From Melioribacter roseus (lineage in GTDB: Bacteria > Bacteroidota > Ignavibacteria > Ignavibacteriales > Melioribacteraceae): a stretch of DNA of 64,000 nucleotides. Shown here piece by piece: positions 31,080 through 43,311 of the stretch. Location of the stretch: NCBI GenBank assembly GCA_020722065.1, contig DYLK01000006.1, forward strand, positions 1-64,000. Reading direction: 5' to 3'. Made by a program: the position numbers and the translations under genes. The notes under the pieces were generated by a model that was not told the DNA's origin, searched no databases, and was given only the letters and a program-made list of their open reading frames with translations. How positions within the stretch are numbered: the stretch's first letter is position 1; the number at the start of each line of letters is the position of its first letter.

Positions 31080-32756
31080 ATGAAAATCAATAAGAAATAT
31101 TTAAGTCTTGTTCTTTTTGTATTAGTCTCCACCACATTTCTTTTTACTGCTTGCGAGATTAAAAATCCGACACAAGGATTAGAAGTAAGAATCGAAACAA
31201 TTGAACGTACAACAACCGTTTCAGTTCAATTTGTTGATGCTGCAACTCAACAATTAGTTCAAGTTCCTGTTGAAGTAGTATTTGAAGGTGATGGAAAAGA
31301 AGAAATTATTTCATCAACAAATGTTGAAATATCAGAATTAACAAGTAATCAAGGTGTAGCTGTTTTTGCAATAAAAGATGACGTTGTACCAAGTGAAGCA
31401 GACCCATTCAAAGTGAATTTAGTTTGCCAAGCCGATGGTTATTTATCAACAAGCCAACCAGTTTCAATTAGCAAAACGGGGGCTGCATCAATTATAATAT
31501 TTATGACAAATTTAACAAATTTGCCCAGTGGAACTGCTTCAAACACAGAAACAACTGGAACTTCATCAAACACAACTGGAACAAGTGGAACAATAGTTGT
31601 CTCTTCAGGTGAAGATAATACAAGCAATTCTCAAGCAACTATTACTTTACCACAAGGAACAATCTTGAAAGACCAAAACGGAAATGCTCTTTCTGGAACG
31701 ATTAAAACAACAGTAACTTATTTCAACCCAACTGACCAAGAAGCTTTAACTGCCTTCCCAGGTGGATTTTCAGTTGAAGTGGAAAATGAAAATGGTGAAA
31801 TGCAAGAAGGTGGATTCGTTTCTGCTGGGTTTGTTGCTGTAGAGATGACAGTTGACGGAACTCCTGTTGAAACTTTTGAAAACGGTACTTTACAATTAGA
31901 TATTGATATTCCTGCAGATGTAATTAATCCCGAAACCGAACAACCAGTTGCATCTGGAGATGTTATTCCTCTTTGGAGTTTCAATGAAGATACAGGGGAA
32001 TGGAAATATGAAGGTGAAGTTACTATTGCAAAAAGTGGTAAAAGCAAAACCGGTTTAAAAGCTACTTATAAAGGAATTCCTCACTTATCATATTGGAATT
32101 TAGATTGGTTTTTATTTGGAAATAGTTGGTGCAGTTTCGGCTTAACAATAAAATTTGAATCGACTACAGGTTGTTTCGAAAATGTAAGAGCTAAAATGTT
32201 TTACGAAAGTGTACTTGGCTCTGGTAATTTTGATAGATCAGCTTATGTTTGGTATAATCCAATTGTTTATGAAACTGATCCATACAGAACATTTGAATAT
32301 GTCCCACCAGACAAACCGTTTTTGATTGAAGTTTGGAATACTGACTATTCCGAGTTGCTTGGCACACAAATTCTTCCAAACCTTTGTGCAACTGATACAA
32401 CTGTTGTTGAATTTACTCCAACTAATGACAATATTCATCCTGTAACACTTTCAGTTCGTGTTGTTTGCGATAGTCAATCTGATAATCCACGTGTTGTTGT
32501 TGTTAATGGAATTCCAATTTATGCACAAAAAGTTACTGAAAATGGTGTCCCTCTCGGCAGTTGGTTCTACATTGGAAACTTTAATAGCGGAGTTTTACCA
32601 ACAATTTGTCTTGAAACTAATCAATATTACATTTTCCAAATGGAATATGATGGTGAATGGTATAACTCAATCGATTATGAGCCACCTTTCTTGATTGATC
32701 AAAATAATATTTTATATGAAGTAATTGACGACCCAAGAATTTGTGATAATCTATAA
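31080..32756 (+). CDS. Surface lipoprotein with CILP/FAM171-like domain
   Basis: 558 aa. The lipobox TTFLFTACEIK near residues 18-27 predicts an acylated cysteine. A Ser/Thr/Gly linker (about 150-185) separates an N-terminal beta domain from a middle domain with ITLPQGTILKDQNGN, AFPGGFSVEV, IPLWSFNEDTGEWKYEG and IPHLSYWNLDW. These resemble motifs in eukaryotic CILP and FAM171 extracellular proteins. The C-terminal third has paired cysteines and beta strands of unknown type. Likely displayed at the cell surface with the barrel protein before it. A terminator follows at 32774-32808. Confidence 0.75.
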   Translation: MKINKKYLSLVLFVLVSTTFLFTACEIKNPTQGLEVRIETIERTTTVSVQFVDAATQQLVQVPVEVVFEGDGKEEIISSTNVEISELTSNQGVAVFAIKDDVVPSEADPFKVNLVCQADGYLSTSQPVSISKTGAASIIIFMTNLTNLPSGTASNTETTGTSSNTTGTSGTIVVSSGEDNTSNSQATITLPQGTILKDQNGNALSGTIKTTVTYFNPTDQEALTAFPGGFSVEVENENGEMQEGGFVSAGFVAVEMTVDGTPVETFENGTLQLDIDIPADVINPETEQPVASGDVIPLWSFNEDTGEWKYEGEVTIAKSGKSKTGLKATYKGIPHLSYWNLDWFLFGNSWCSFGLTIKFESTTGCFENVRAKMFYESVLGSGNFDRSAYVWYNPIVYETDPYRTFEYVPPDKPFLIEVWNTDYSELLGTQILPNLCATDTTVVEFTPTNDNIHPVTLSVRVVCDSQSDNPRVVVVNGIPIYAQKVTENGVPLGSWFYIGNFNSGVLPTICLETNQYYIFQMEYDGEWYNSIDYEPPFLIDQNNILYEVIDDPRICDNL

Positions 32757-32773
32757 ATAATTCTGTTTTTACT

Positions 32774-32808
32774 AAAAAGGCAATTTCAGAGATGGAATAG
32801 CCTTTTTT
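32774..32808 (+). terminator. Rho-independent terminator after the surface lipoprotein gene
   Basis: AAAAAGGC (32774-32781) pairs with GCCTTTTT (32800-32807) across an 18-base loop and continues into T's. It lies 17 bases after the stop codon. Confidence 0.75.
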
Positions 32809-32851
32809 ATTTTAAAATTATCTTAAATCGTTAGAATATCACCCAACTTAG

Positions 32852-35176
<2,325 letters not shown>

Positions 35177-35198
35177 GATTTCATTAAGTATTTTTTCT

Positions 35199-35234
35199 AA
35201 AAACCTTCAAAGGAATAATCTTTTGAAGGTTTTT
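35199..35234. terminator. Bidirectional terminator between icd and clpB
   Basis: AAAAACCTTCAAA (35199-35211) and TTTGAAGGTTTTT (35222-35234) form a perfect 13-base stem with a ten-base loop, A- and T-runs being part of it. It sits between the convergent icd and clpB genes. Confidence 0.9.
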
Positions 35235-35277
35235 GAAAAATTTTGTAGCTATTTCAAATTTGAAATAGATTAGAAAA

Positions 35278-37899
35278 TCATCTTTTTCGAAACACCAAAC
35301 TATCTTTCGTTTCAGAAATATCCGCTAAAATTTCATCACCATTTCCAATTCTTCCTAATAATATTTCAGTTGCTAACTTGTTTGAAATGTAATTTTGAAT
35401 TACTCGTTTTAGTGGTCTTGCCCCAAAAGAAACATCGTAACCAAGTTCCAAAATAAAATTCTTTGCCTCTTCTGTTAATTCAATCTCAATTTCCTTTTCA
35501 GCCAATTGTTTTTTCAATTTTTTCAATTGAATATCAATAATCTGATAAATTTCATTTTTAAGTAGCGGTTTGAAAAGAATTATTTCATCAACTCTATTGA
35601 GGAACTCGGGACGAATAGTTTGTTTTAGTAAATCACTTATTTCATTTTCAAGCTCGAAATAAATCTTTTCGGCATTTGCTTCTGTAAAATCTCGTAATCT
35701 ATTTTGTATTAAATGCGAACCCAAATTTGATGTCATAATTATTATTGTATTCTTAAAATCAACAGTGCGACCTTGATTATCGGTTAATCGCCCTTCATCA
35801 AGCACTTGAAGAAGAATATTAAACACGTCAGGATGTGCCTTTTCTATTTCATCTAAAAGAAGAACAGAAAATGGGTGGCGACGAACTGCTTCGGTTAATT
35901 GTCCGCCTTCTTCGTAACCAACATAACCTGGAGGTGCTCCAATTAATCTTGAAACTGAATGCTTTTCCATATATTCCGACATATCAATTCTAATCATTGC
36001 TTTTTCGTCGTCAAATAGAAATTCCGCCAAAGTTCGTGCAAGTTCAGTTTTTCCAACACCAGTTGTTCCTATAAAAATGAATGAGCCAATAGGACGATTT
36101 TCATCTTGCAAACCTGTTCGCGAGCGGCGAACTGCATTTGCAACTGCAGAAACCGCCAAATCTTGTCCGATAATTCGCGTATGTAGTTCATCTTCCAAGC
36201 GGACTAATTTTTCGCGTTCAGTTTCCAACATTTTGCTTAATGGAATTCCCGTCCATTTTGCAACAATTTGGGCAATATCTTCTGAATCAACTTCTTCTTT
36301 CAATAATTTTTTTGACTGCTGAATTTCAGATAAATATTTTGTTTCAATTTCTAAATCCCTTTGAAGTTCATTTATTTTCCCATATCTAATTTCTGCGACT
36401 TTCCCAAAATCGCCATTTCGTTCAAAATTTTCAGCTTCGACTTTGGCTTTTTCTATTTCAGATTTAATTGTTCTAATTTTTTGAATTTGGGATTTTTCAA
36501 CTTCCCATTGTGCTTTCAAGGAATTTCTCTTTTCTTCAAATTCAGATAATTCGATTTGTAATTCTTCTAATCTTTGAATAGATTTTTCGTCAGACTCCCG
36601 TTTCAGTGCTTCGCGTTCAATTTCCAATTGTTTAACTTTTCGTTCGATATTATCCAATTCTTCGGGCATCGAATTTATCTGAATTCTCAATCTCGAAGCG
36701 GCTTCGTCCACCAAATCAATCGCTTTATCGGGCAAAAATCTATCGGCAATATATCTTGAGGAAAGTTGTACAGCGGAAATAATTGCAGAATCTGTAATTC
36801 GAACTCCGTGGTGAATTTCGTACTTTTCTTTTAATCCACGTAAAATTGAAATTGCATCTTCAAGATTTGGTTCATTTACCAAAACTGGCTGAAATCGGCG
36901 TTCCAAAGCAGAATCTTTTTCGATATATTTTTTATATTCCTTTAATGTTGTTGCTCCAATTGTGTGAAGTTCACCACGTGCAAGTGCAGGTTTAAGAATA
37001 TTTGCAGCGTCCATTGCTCCATCTGTTTTGCCAGCTCCAACAAGTTGATGAATTTCGTCAATGAATAGAATTACTTCGCCGTTTTTTGCTTGAACTTCTT
37101 TTATCACAGCTTTGATTCTTTCTTCAAATTGTCCGCGAAACTGAGCCCCAGCCACAAGTGAACCCAAATCAAGTGAAATTATCGATTTAGTTTTCAGATT
37201 TTCTGGAACATCTCCATTAACAATTCGATGTGCAATTCCTTCGGCAATTGCCGTTTTTCCAACTCCAGGTTCTCCAATTAAAACGGGATTATTTTTGGTT
37301 CTTCGTGATAAAACTTGCAAAACTCTGCGAATTTCTTCATCTCGACCAATTACAGGGTCAAGTTTTCCTTTCCGAACAAGATCGTTCAGATTTTTACCAT
37401 ATTTTTCCAATGCTTGATAAGTATCTTCTGCATTTGGATTTGTGATTCGTTGATTACCACGAATATCTTGCAGAACTTTTAGAATCGAGTTTGTATTTAT
37501 CCCAAATTGATTAAGCAATTTTCCTGTTGAATCAGTTTGTTCGCTCAAAGCTAAAAATATATGTTCAGAAGCAACAAATTCATCTTTCAGATTGTCAGCA
37601 TATTTTACAGAATTGTCGAGCAATTTTGCGGTTGCTTGCGACATTCGTTGGTTGCCGATTTTTGCTCCGTCAACTTTAGGCAAACGTTCTAATTCTTCAG
37701 CCAATTTCAATTGAATTGACTTTAAATCTGCACCAATTTTGTGAATTATTGAAACCGCAATACTCTCTTTGTCTTGCACCAAAGCTGCAAGAATATGAAT
37801 CGGGTCAACTATCTGATTTGAATAACTTTGTGCAATTTCCACAGCATCTTGAATTGACTCTTGTGCTTTTATAGTCATTTTATCATAATTAAAACTCAT
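35278..37899 (-). CDS. clpB: ATP-dependent disaggregase ClpB
   Basis: 873 aa hexameric AAA+ chaperone that threads aggregated proteins with DnaK help. The N domain (1-150) is followed by NBD1 with Walker [10 protein letters not shown] and the DEIHQL Walker B. The long M-domain coiled coil spans about 410-530, and NBD2 has GTTGVGKTE and LLDEIEKAH. The M domain and the absence of a ClpP-binding IGF loop separate it from ClpA/ClpC. The ATG follows AGGAGAAAATT. No CIRCE or other familiar heat-shock operator is visible upstream. Confidence 0.96.
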   Translation of the reverse strand: MSFNYDKMTIKAQESIQDAVEIAQSYSNQIVDPIHILAALVQDKESIAVSIIHKIGADLKSIQLKLAEELERLPKVDGAKIGNQRMSQATAKLLDNSVKYADNLKDEFVASEHIFLALSEQTDSTGKLLNQFGINTNSILKVLQDIRGNQRITNPNAEDTYQALEKYGKNLNDLVRKGKLDPVIGRDEEIRRVLQVLSRRTKNNPVLIGEPGVGKTAIAEGIAHRIVNGDVPENLKTKSIISLDLGSLVAGAQFRGQFEERIKAVIKEVQAKNGEVILFIDEIHQLVGAGKTDGAMDAANILKPALARGELHTIGATTLKEYKKYIEKDSALERRFQPVLVNEPNLEDAISILRGLKEKYEIHHGVRITDSAIISAVQLSSRYIADRFLPDKAIDLVDEAASRLRIQINSMPEELDNIERKVKQLEIEREALKRESDEKSIQRLEELQIELSEFEEKRNSLKAQWEVEKSQIQKIRTIKSEIEKAKVEAENFERNGDFGKVAEIRYGKINELQRDLEIETKYLSEIQQSKKLLKEEVDSEDIAQIVAKWTGIPLSKMLETEREKLVRLEDELHTRIIGQDLAVSAVANAVRRSRTGLQDENRPIGSFIFIGTTGVGKTELARTLAEFLFDDEKAMIRIDMSEYMEKHSVSRLIGAPPGYVGYEEGGQLTEAVRRHPFSVLLLDEIEKAHPDVFNILLQVLDEGRLTDNQGRTVDFKNTIIIMTSNLGSHLIQNRLRDFTEANAEKIYFELENEISDLLKQTIRPEFLNRVDEIILFKPLLKNEIYQIIDIQLKKLKKQLAEKEIEIELTEEAKNFILELGYDVSFGARPLKRVIQNYISNKLATEILLGRIGNGDEILADISETKDSLVFRKR

Positions 37900-37933
37900 A
37901 ATTTTCTCCTATTTTCTTAAATTTAATAAATCG

Positions 37934-38011
37934 AAAGCTAATTCCAACGTTTTTTAATTTATTTGTATAAACAATATTTTTAATGAATATTTTATTCAAA
38001 AAAGCTAATTC
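37934..38011. repeat. Short direct repeat upstream of clpB
   Basis: AAAGCTAATTC occurs at 37934-37944 and again at 38001-38011, 67 bases apart, in the 212-base region between the divergent clpB and GNAT genes. It could be a pair of regulator sites; an 11-base match in A/T-rich DNA may also be chance. Confidence 0.3.
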
Positions 38012-38072
38012 GAGTTTCAAAATTAACTTTTAGTAATTTACAATTAATATTGGATTAAACTTTTACTAACAT

Positions 38073-38110
38073 TCAACCTATTAATTTGAATACACATTTT
38101 TTTAGGTTGA
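38073..38110 (+). promoter_or_regulatory. Inverted repeat that covers the ribosome site of the GNAT gene
   Basis: TCAACCTA (38073-38080) is a perfect inverted copy of TAGGTTGA (38103-38110). The right arm contains the likely ribosome-binding AGG, five bases before the ATG at 38112. In RNA the pairing would hide the site, which would suit translational control. Confidence 0.35.
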
Positions 38111-38111
38111 T

Positions 38112-38786
38112 ATGAAAATCACAACAAGGAAAATCGAAAACGAATTCCAACGAAAATCTGCAATAAATATAATGAAAACCGTTTTTATGGATGAAAAGAA
38201 ATGGATTCATTATCCAGATAAACATATTCCAAAAGAAACAATAAACTCGCCGCAATATTCTTGGTTTATTGCTTATTTTGATGAAATTCCAGTCGGTTTA
38301 CTACGTTTGTTTTACGATCCGCCTTTGGAATTGCCAAAAAATTATCAAGTTACTTTGAACAAAAACATCGATATTTCAGAAATTCAACAAAGCGGTCGTT
38401 TTGTTGAAGTTGGAAGATTTATGATTTTGAAAGAATATCGAAAAAATTTCCGAATTGCTTTAAGTTTAATGAAAGCATCAATAAAAGAAGTAATCGAACG
38501 AGATTATACTCACTTAATTACTGATGTTTTCGAAGGCGAAGAAACTTCTCCATATAATTTTCACACTCGTGTTTTGGGTTTCAAGGAAATTGGTTCTCAC
38601 TTGCACGGCGAATTAGAATGCCCAAATAGAAGAATAATTTTAACGATGAATATCTATGAAAATTATTTAAATCTAAAGAAAAAAGGGGGCAAAATTTACG
38701 ATTACATAAAAGATGAAATTGAGAATATTATTATTTCAAAAATTAGAAAAAAGAATAAAAGAATAACTCAAATAGCAACAATTTAA
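38112..38786 (+). CDS. GNAT-fold acyltransferase, FeeM/autoinducer-synthase-like
   Basis: 224 aa. The core shows a GNAT pattern: SWFIAYFDEIPVGLLRLFYD (beta strands near 55-75), then VEVGRFMILKEYRKN (about 97-111, the strand-loop-helix that binds acyl-CoA or acyl carrier), and LGFKEIGSHLHGE. The VEVGRF-MIL arrangement and the wide spacing resemble N-acyl amino acid synthases (FeeM) and acyl-homoserine-lactone-synthase-like GNATs more than simple acetyltransferases. The C-terminal tail is lysine-rich. The substrate is unknown. It is divergent from clpB and convergent with argF. Confidence 0.65.
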   Translation: MKITTRKIENEFQRKSAINIMKTVFMDEKKWIHYPDKHIPKETINSPQYSWFIAYFDEIPVGLLRLFYDPPLELPKNYQVTLNKNIDISEIQQSGRFVEVGRFMILKEYRKNFRIALSLMKASIKEVIERDYTHLITDVFEGEETSPYNFHTRVLGFKEIGSHLHGELECPNRRIILTMNIYENYLNLKKKGGKIYDYIKDEIENIIISKIRKKNKRITQIATI

Positions 38787-38808
38787 CCTTAGTAAATAAT
38801 GATGAATG

Positions 38809-38843
38809 AAAATCACCTTGTGGATTTACAAGGTGATTTTTTT
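38809..38843. terminator. Bidirectional terminator between GNAT gene and argF
   Basis: AAAATCACCTTG (38809-38820) and CAAGGTGATTTT (38829-38840) form a perfect 12-base stem with an eight-base loop, followed by T's. Confidence 0.9.
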
Positions 38844-38844
38844 A

Positions 38845-39846
38845 TTAATTCCCAAGAGTTGCAACCATCACAGCTTTAATTGTGTGCATTCTGTTTTCTG
38901 CTTCATCGAAAACTATGGAATATTCTGACTCAAAAACTTCTTCCGTTACTTCAAGTCCATCCATTCCGTACTTTTCAAAAATATCTTTTCCAACTTTTGT
39001 TTCTTTGTTGTGAAAAGCTGGCAAACAATGCATAAACTTCACATTTTCATTTTGAGTTGCTTTGATCACAGCCATATTTATCTGATAAGGCTTCATCAAA
39101 TTAATTCGTTCTTCCCAAGCTGAAGCTGGCTCGCCCATCGAAACCCAAACGTCAGTGTAAAGAAAATCAACGCCTTTTACACCTTCCTTAACATTTTCAG
39201 AAAGAGTAATTGTAGCGCCAGATTTTTCACCAATTTCGCGAGCTTTTGCAATTAATTCTTTAGTTGGCCAAAAAGATTTTGGTGCAACAAGACGAACATC
39301 CATTCCCATTTTTGCTCCGCCAATTAAAAGCGAATTTCCCATATTATTTCGAGCATCGCCCAAATATGCGAATGAAATATTTTTTAGATTTTTCCCGCTT
39401 GATTCCTCCATTGTCATAAAATCAGCAAGAATTTGTGTTGGATGGAATTCATCTGTTAAGCCATTCCAAACTGGAACGCCCGCAAATTGTGCCAATTCTT
39501 CAACAATTTCTTGTCCAAATCCACGATATTCAATTGCATCGTACATTCTGCCAAGAACTCGAGCTGTATCTTTCATCGATTCCTTGTGTCCGATTTGCGA
39601 ACCACTTGGTCCAAGATAAGTTACGTGTGCTCCTTGGTCGTGTGCTGCAACTTCAAAAGCACATCGTGTTCGAGTTGAAGTTTTTTCAAAAATAAGGGCA
39701 ATATTTTTCCCTTTAAGTTTTTGTTCTTCATATCCGCCATATTTAGCTGCTTTAAGATTTTTTGATAAATCGATTAAAAATCGAATTTCTTCTTGTGTAA
39801 AATCGAGTAATTTTAGAAAGTGTCTGTTTCTTAAATTAAAAGCCAT
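38845..39846 (-). CDS. argF: Ornithine carbamoyltransferase
   Basis: 333 aa. It makes citrulline from ornithine and carbamoyl phosphate. Carbamoyl-phosphate motifs STRTRCAFE and HPTQILAD are present, as are the ornithine-binding DVWVSMGEP and the catalytic [11 protein letters not shown]. The sequence follows the long E. coli ArgF/ArcB subgroup closely, so the catabolic direction (arginine deiminase pathway) cannot be excluded; no other arg or arc gene is in the window. The ATG is 35 bases after aspS on the same strand. Confidence 0.94.
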   Translation of the reverse strand: MAFNLRNRHFLKLLDFTQEEIRFLIDLSKNLKAAKYGGYEEQKLKGKNIALIFEKTSTRTRCAFEVAAHDQGAHVTYLGPSGSQIGHKESMKDTARVLGRMYDAIEYRGFGQEIVEELAQFAGVPVWNGLTDEFHPTQILADFMTMEESSGKNLKNISFAYLGDARNNMGNSLLIGGAKMGMDVRLVAPKSFWPTKELIAKAREIGEKSGATITLSENVKEGVKGVDFLYTDVWVSMGEPASAWEERINLMKPYQINMAVIKATQNENVKFMHCLPAFHNKETKVGKDIFEKYGMDGLEVTEEVFESEYSIVFDEAENRMHTIKAVMVATLGN

Positions 39847-39881
39847 TTAGTTTTCCTATTCTATTTTGTAAAAATTTACAA

Positions 39882-41651
39882 TTAATCACTAATTTTAATA
39901 TGTAATTCTTTCAATTGCGATTCATCAACAGGCGAAGGCGAATTGTCCATTAGCGACATTGCACTCGATGTTTTTGGAAAAGCAATTACATCGCGAATTG
40001 AATCTCTTTCTGCAAAAATCATTGCGAGCCTATCGAATCCAAAAGCAATTCCTCCGTGTGGTGGTGCTCCAAATTTGAAAGCATTCATCAAAAAGCCAAA
40101 TTTCATTTGTGCTTCTTCGTCCGAAATTCCCAACGCTTTGAACATTTTTGCTTGCAATTCCGAGTTGTGAATTCTTATACTTCCGCCTGCAATTTCACTT
40201 CCGTTCATAACCAAATCATAAGCTCTTGCTTTTACTTCGCCAGGATTCGATTCCAACTTATCTAAATCTTCAATTTTTGGTGAAGTAAATGGATGATGCA
40301 TTGCATAAAAACGCTGAGTTTCTTCGTCCCACTCAAAAAGCGGAAAATCAGTTACCCAAAGTAGTGCTGGTTTTGAATCTGGTTTAATTAAATTTAATTG
40401 TTTAGCAAGTTCAAGACGCAAATTCCCAAGAGCTTTTAGTGATTTATCTTTTTCTGCTGAAACTATCAGAATTAAATCTCCAATATTTGCGTTCATTTCT
40501 TGTTTAATTGAAAACATTTCAGCTTCGGTTAAGAATTTTGAAATTGGCGATGTAAAACCTTCTTCGGTGATTTTTGCCCAAGCAAGTCCACCAACTCCTT
40601 GTTTTTTCACAAATTCTGTAAGATTATCTATTTGCTTTCGGGAGAAATGTGCAGCATTTTTTACAAGCAATGCCCCAATCACACCTTTTTCGTGAAAATC
40701 CTGAAAAACCTTAAATTCTGAATTTCTCACAATCTCGTTCAGATGAATAATTTCCATATCAAATCGCAAATCTGGTTTATCGCTTCCATATTTTTCCATC
40801 GCTTCATCATAAGACAAACGAGGAAGAGGAAGTTGTAAATCATAATTTTTTATTTCAGATAGAAGAATTTTCATCAGATTTTCAACAATTTCAAAAATAT
40901 CGGGAACATCTACAAACGACATTTCCACGTCAATTTGTGTAAATTCTGGTTGGCGATCTGCTCGCAAATCTTCATCTCGAAAGCATTTTGTTATCTGAAA
41001 ATATCTATCGAATCCCGAAACCATCAGTAATTGTTTGTATGTTTGCGGTGATTGCGGAAGTGCATAAAATTTTCCTTTGTGGATTCTGCTTGGCACAAGA
41101 TAATCCCGCGCACCTTCGGGCGTACTTTTCATCAAAATTGGGGTTTCGACTTCAATAAAATTCTGGGAATCAAAATATCGGCGGACAATTTGGTACATTT
41201 TGTGGCGGAGCAAAAGATTTTGTTGCATTTCTTTGCGGCGTAAATCTAAATATCGATATTGCAAACGCAATTCTTCGCTCGCATCAACTTTATCTGTAAT
41301 TGGAAATGGCGGCGTTTCTGCTTCATTTAGAATTACCAACTTTTCGGCAACAACTTCAATTTCACCCGTTTCCATTTTGGAATTCACCATTTCGGCGGGA
41401 CGTTTTCTCACTTTTCCTTCGACCGAAATTACAAATTCCAATCTAATTTTTTTTGCTAATTCCATCAACTCTGAATTGTTTTCAGTTGGCTCAAACACAA
41501 CTTGTGTAATTCCATATCTATCGCGAATAGTTATAAAAATCAAATTCCCCAAATCTCTGCGGGAATTCACCCAACCATTTAAAACCACTTCGTTTGATTC
41601 GTTTTGTATGCGAAGTTCTCCAGCTGTGTGCGAACGTTTATTGAATTTCAT
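39882..41651 (-). CDS. aspS: Aspartyl-tRNA synthetase
   Basis: 589 aa, the bacterial class II form with an OB-fold anticodon domain (NGWVNSRRDLG), a catalytic core and the inserted GAD domain (about 290-410). Class II motif 2 is visible as KCFRDEDLRADRQPEFTQID and motif 3 as GIAFGFDRLAMI. It charges tRNA-Asp; whether it also charges tRNA-Asn is not testable here. The ATG at 41651 follows AAGGAGAATTTG. Probably co-transcribed with argF. Confidence 0.96.
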   Translation of the reverse strand: MKFNKRSHTAGELRIQNESNEVVLNGWVNSRRDLGNLIFITIRDRYGITQVVFEPTENNSELMELAKKIRLEFVISVEGKVRKRPAEMVNSKMETGEIEVVAEKLVILNEAETPPFPITDKVDASEELRLQYRYLDLRRKEMQQNLLLRHKMYQIVRRYFDSQNFIEVETPILMKSTPEGARDYLVPSRIHKGKFYALPQSPQTYKQLLMVSGFDRYFQITKCFRDEDLRADRQPEFTQIDVEMSFVDVPDIFEIVENLMKILLSEIKNYDLQLPLPRLSYDEAMEKYGSDKPDLRFDMEIIHLNEIVRNSEFKVFQDFHEKGVIGALLVKNAAHFSRKQIDNLTEFVKKQGVGGLAWAKITEEGFTSPISKFLTEAEMFSIKQEMNANIGDLILIVSAEKDKSLKALGNLRLELAKQLNLIKPDSKPALLWVTDFPLFEWDEETQRFYAMHHPFTSPKIEDLDKLESNPGEVKARAYDLVMNGSEIAGGSIRIHNSELQAKMFKALGISDEEAQMKFGFLMNAFKFGAPPHGGIAFGFDRLAMIFAERDSIRDVIAFPKTSSAMSLMDNSPSPVDESQLKELHIKISD

Positions 41652-41790
41652 CAAATTCTCCTTAAAAATGAAAGCAAAAATAAGGAAAGAAACACTAAAA
41701 TGACGATTTTAAGTTGCCTTTTTATTCTTTATTGAGAAAGATTGGCTAACATTTTCTTATTTTATCAGACAAAAAATCAGAAAAAAGAAA

Positions 41791-43242
41791 ATGGATTTAA
41801 TTCAAAGTGTTGTAATTATTCTTGCTTCATATTTAATTAATCGAATTATTATAGATTCTAAAACTCACCTTTTCTACATTGATTATCTTTTAAGAAAGCA
41901 TCATTTCAATTTTTCCACACTTATTTCGTTTATTCTGTTTCTGTCGTATGGAATGTCGTTATTTTTCCCAAATACAGTAGTTGTTCTCTCGCTTTTGCCA
42001 ATTGTAAATTATTTATCAAAAAACGTAAAAGAAGACAACATAGAACATCTCAACTTACTAATGTTGGCTTTAATTTATGGTGCAAATATTGGCGGAATGG
42101 GTTCTTTGGTTGGCTCGCCTCTTAATTTTGTTTTTATTGGATTAATCGAAGCAAATCAAATTGCGGGAAAAGAATATGTTAGCTTTTTCACTTGGTTGAT
42201 TGTTGGAATTCCTGGTTCATTTGTTTTCTTATTAATTTCAAAGTACATTTTAGGAAGTGCAAAAAAATTGTCGAAAGATAGAATTGAAATTCAATTCGAC
42301 TTGAGTGGAATTACCCCCAAAAAAGCTAAAAAATATCTGCTATTTTTTGCTTTTGCGACAAGTATTTTGATTTTTCTCTCGGCAATCAAATTCCTTTTTG
42401 ATTTTAATTCTCCGAGCGGAAGAAATCTACTCGATTTATTTTTTATCACTTTTCTACTTGTAGTTATTTTTTTGGCATTTCTTCATCCTCGCAAAAAAAG
42501 AGATTTTGAAACACTTGTTTTTAATCTGAACCTTCTTATTGCGACTATTTTTACTTTCCCATTAATTATTTACAATCAATTTATCAAAGAAAACAATAAA
42601 TCGGGCAAGTTTACTAATTCCATTGAAAGAACGGATAATTTTATTGCCAACATTTATGATAGTCTAATTTTTCAGCGAGTTGATTCTAATTTTATAGATT
42701 TTCGCAAGAAAAACCCGTATTCATTTGTTTCGTTAAACAAAATATTATTCGACTTACCTTATTCTGGGTTTTTATTTGTAATTGTGATTTCGGTTGTGTT
42801 TATTGTTTCAATAACTTGGGGCGATAATCCAGCCACTAAAGTTATTGATGGAACTTTAATTCAGTGTCTTGGAAATAATCTGAAGGGAATTATCCCAATA
42901 AACGTTGGCTTTATTTATCTACTTTTTATTCTAATTTTCTTAACTATATTTTTAACCGAAATAATGAACAATACAACAATTGTTCTAATCTTTTCTACAA
43001 TTTTGCTCAGTATTCCAAATATACCCGAATGGAAATTGTTTATTTCACTTCTCGCCGTAACTATTGCCGCTGGCTCTGCTTTTATGACACCAATTGCAAC
43101 AACAGCAAATATGCTTGTTTATGCAAGTAGTGAACATCGCTCACTAAAAATGATGTTAAAAAAAGGATTTTGGTTAAATCTTTTTGGCTCAATTTTTCTT
43201 ACTGCCTTTTTTTGGTTACTTTCTTTTTTCTTTAGAAACTAA
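41791..43242 (+). CDS. DASS/SLC13-type anion:sodium symporter-like membrane protein
   Basis: 483 aa, about ten to eleven hydrophobic segments. The two SNT-like signatures of the divalent anion:Na+ symporter (and related arsenite/citrate) families appear in inverted repeats. The first is GANIGGMGSLVGSPLNFVF near 104-122; the second is EIMNNTTIVLIF plus SAFMTPIATTANMLVYASS near 390-450. These form the sodium and substrate sites. A polar insert (about 268-320) separates the halves. The substrate could be a dicarboxylate, sulfate or another anion. The ATG follows AAAAAAGAAA; the M16 gene follows after 69 bases. Confidence 0.8.
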   Translation: MDLIQSVVIILASYLINRIIIDSKTHLFYIDYLLRKHHFNFSTLISFILFLSYGMSLFFPNTVVVLSLLPIVNYLSKNVKEDNIEHLNLLMLALIYGANIGGMGSLVGSPLNFVFIGLIEANQIAGKEYVSFFTWLIVGIPGSFVFLLISKYILGSAKKLSKDRIEIQFDLSGITPKKAKKYLLFFAFATSILIFLSAIKFLFDFNSPSGRNLLDLFFITFLLVVIFLAFLHPRKKRDFETLVFNLNLLIATIFTFPLIIYNQFIKENNKSGKFTNSIERTDNFIANIYDSLIFQRVDSNFIDFRKKNPYSFVSLNKILFDLPYSGFLFVIVISVVFIVSITWGDNPATKVIDGTLIQCLGNNLKGIIPINVGFIYLLFILIFLTIFLTEIMNNTTIVLIFSTILLSIPNIPEWKLFISLLAVTIAAGSAFMTPIATTANMLVYASSEHRSLKMMLKKGFWLNLFGSIFLTAFFWLLSFFFRN

Positions 43243-43311
43243 ATTTTTTAAGAACAAAATTCTAAAAAAATTGTCAAACTCATCACATTTTAATAAAATA
43301 AAAGGATAATT

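Noticed and set aside
37900-38111. CIRCE or HrcA-type heat-shock operator before clpB
   Set aside because: I looked for TTAGCACTC-N9-GAGTGCTAA and found no match; only an 11-base direct repeat is present.
41200-41703. 167-codon open frame on the + strand
   Set aside because: It is antisense to aspS, whose protein is complete and conserved; no start site or family supports the opposite frame.
43271-43299. TTGTCA-N17-TAAAAT as a promoter for the M16 pair
   Set aside because: Transcription would start inside or after the AAAGGA ribosome site, leaving no usable leader; the match is probably chance in A/T-rich DNA.
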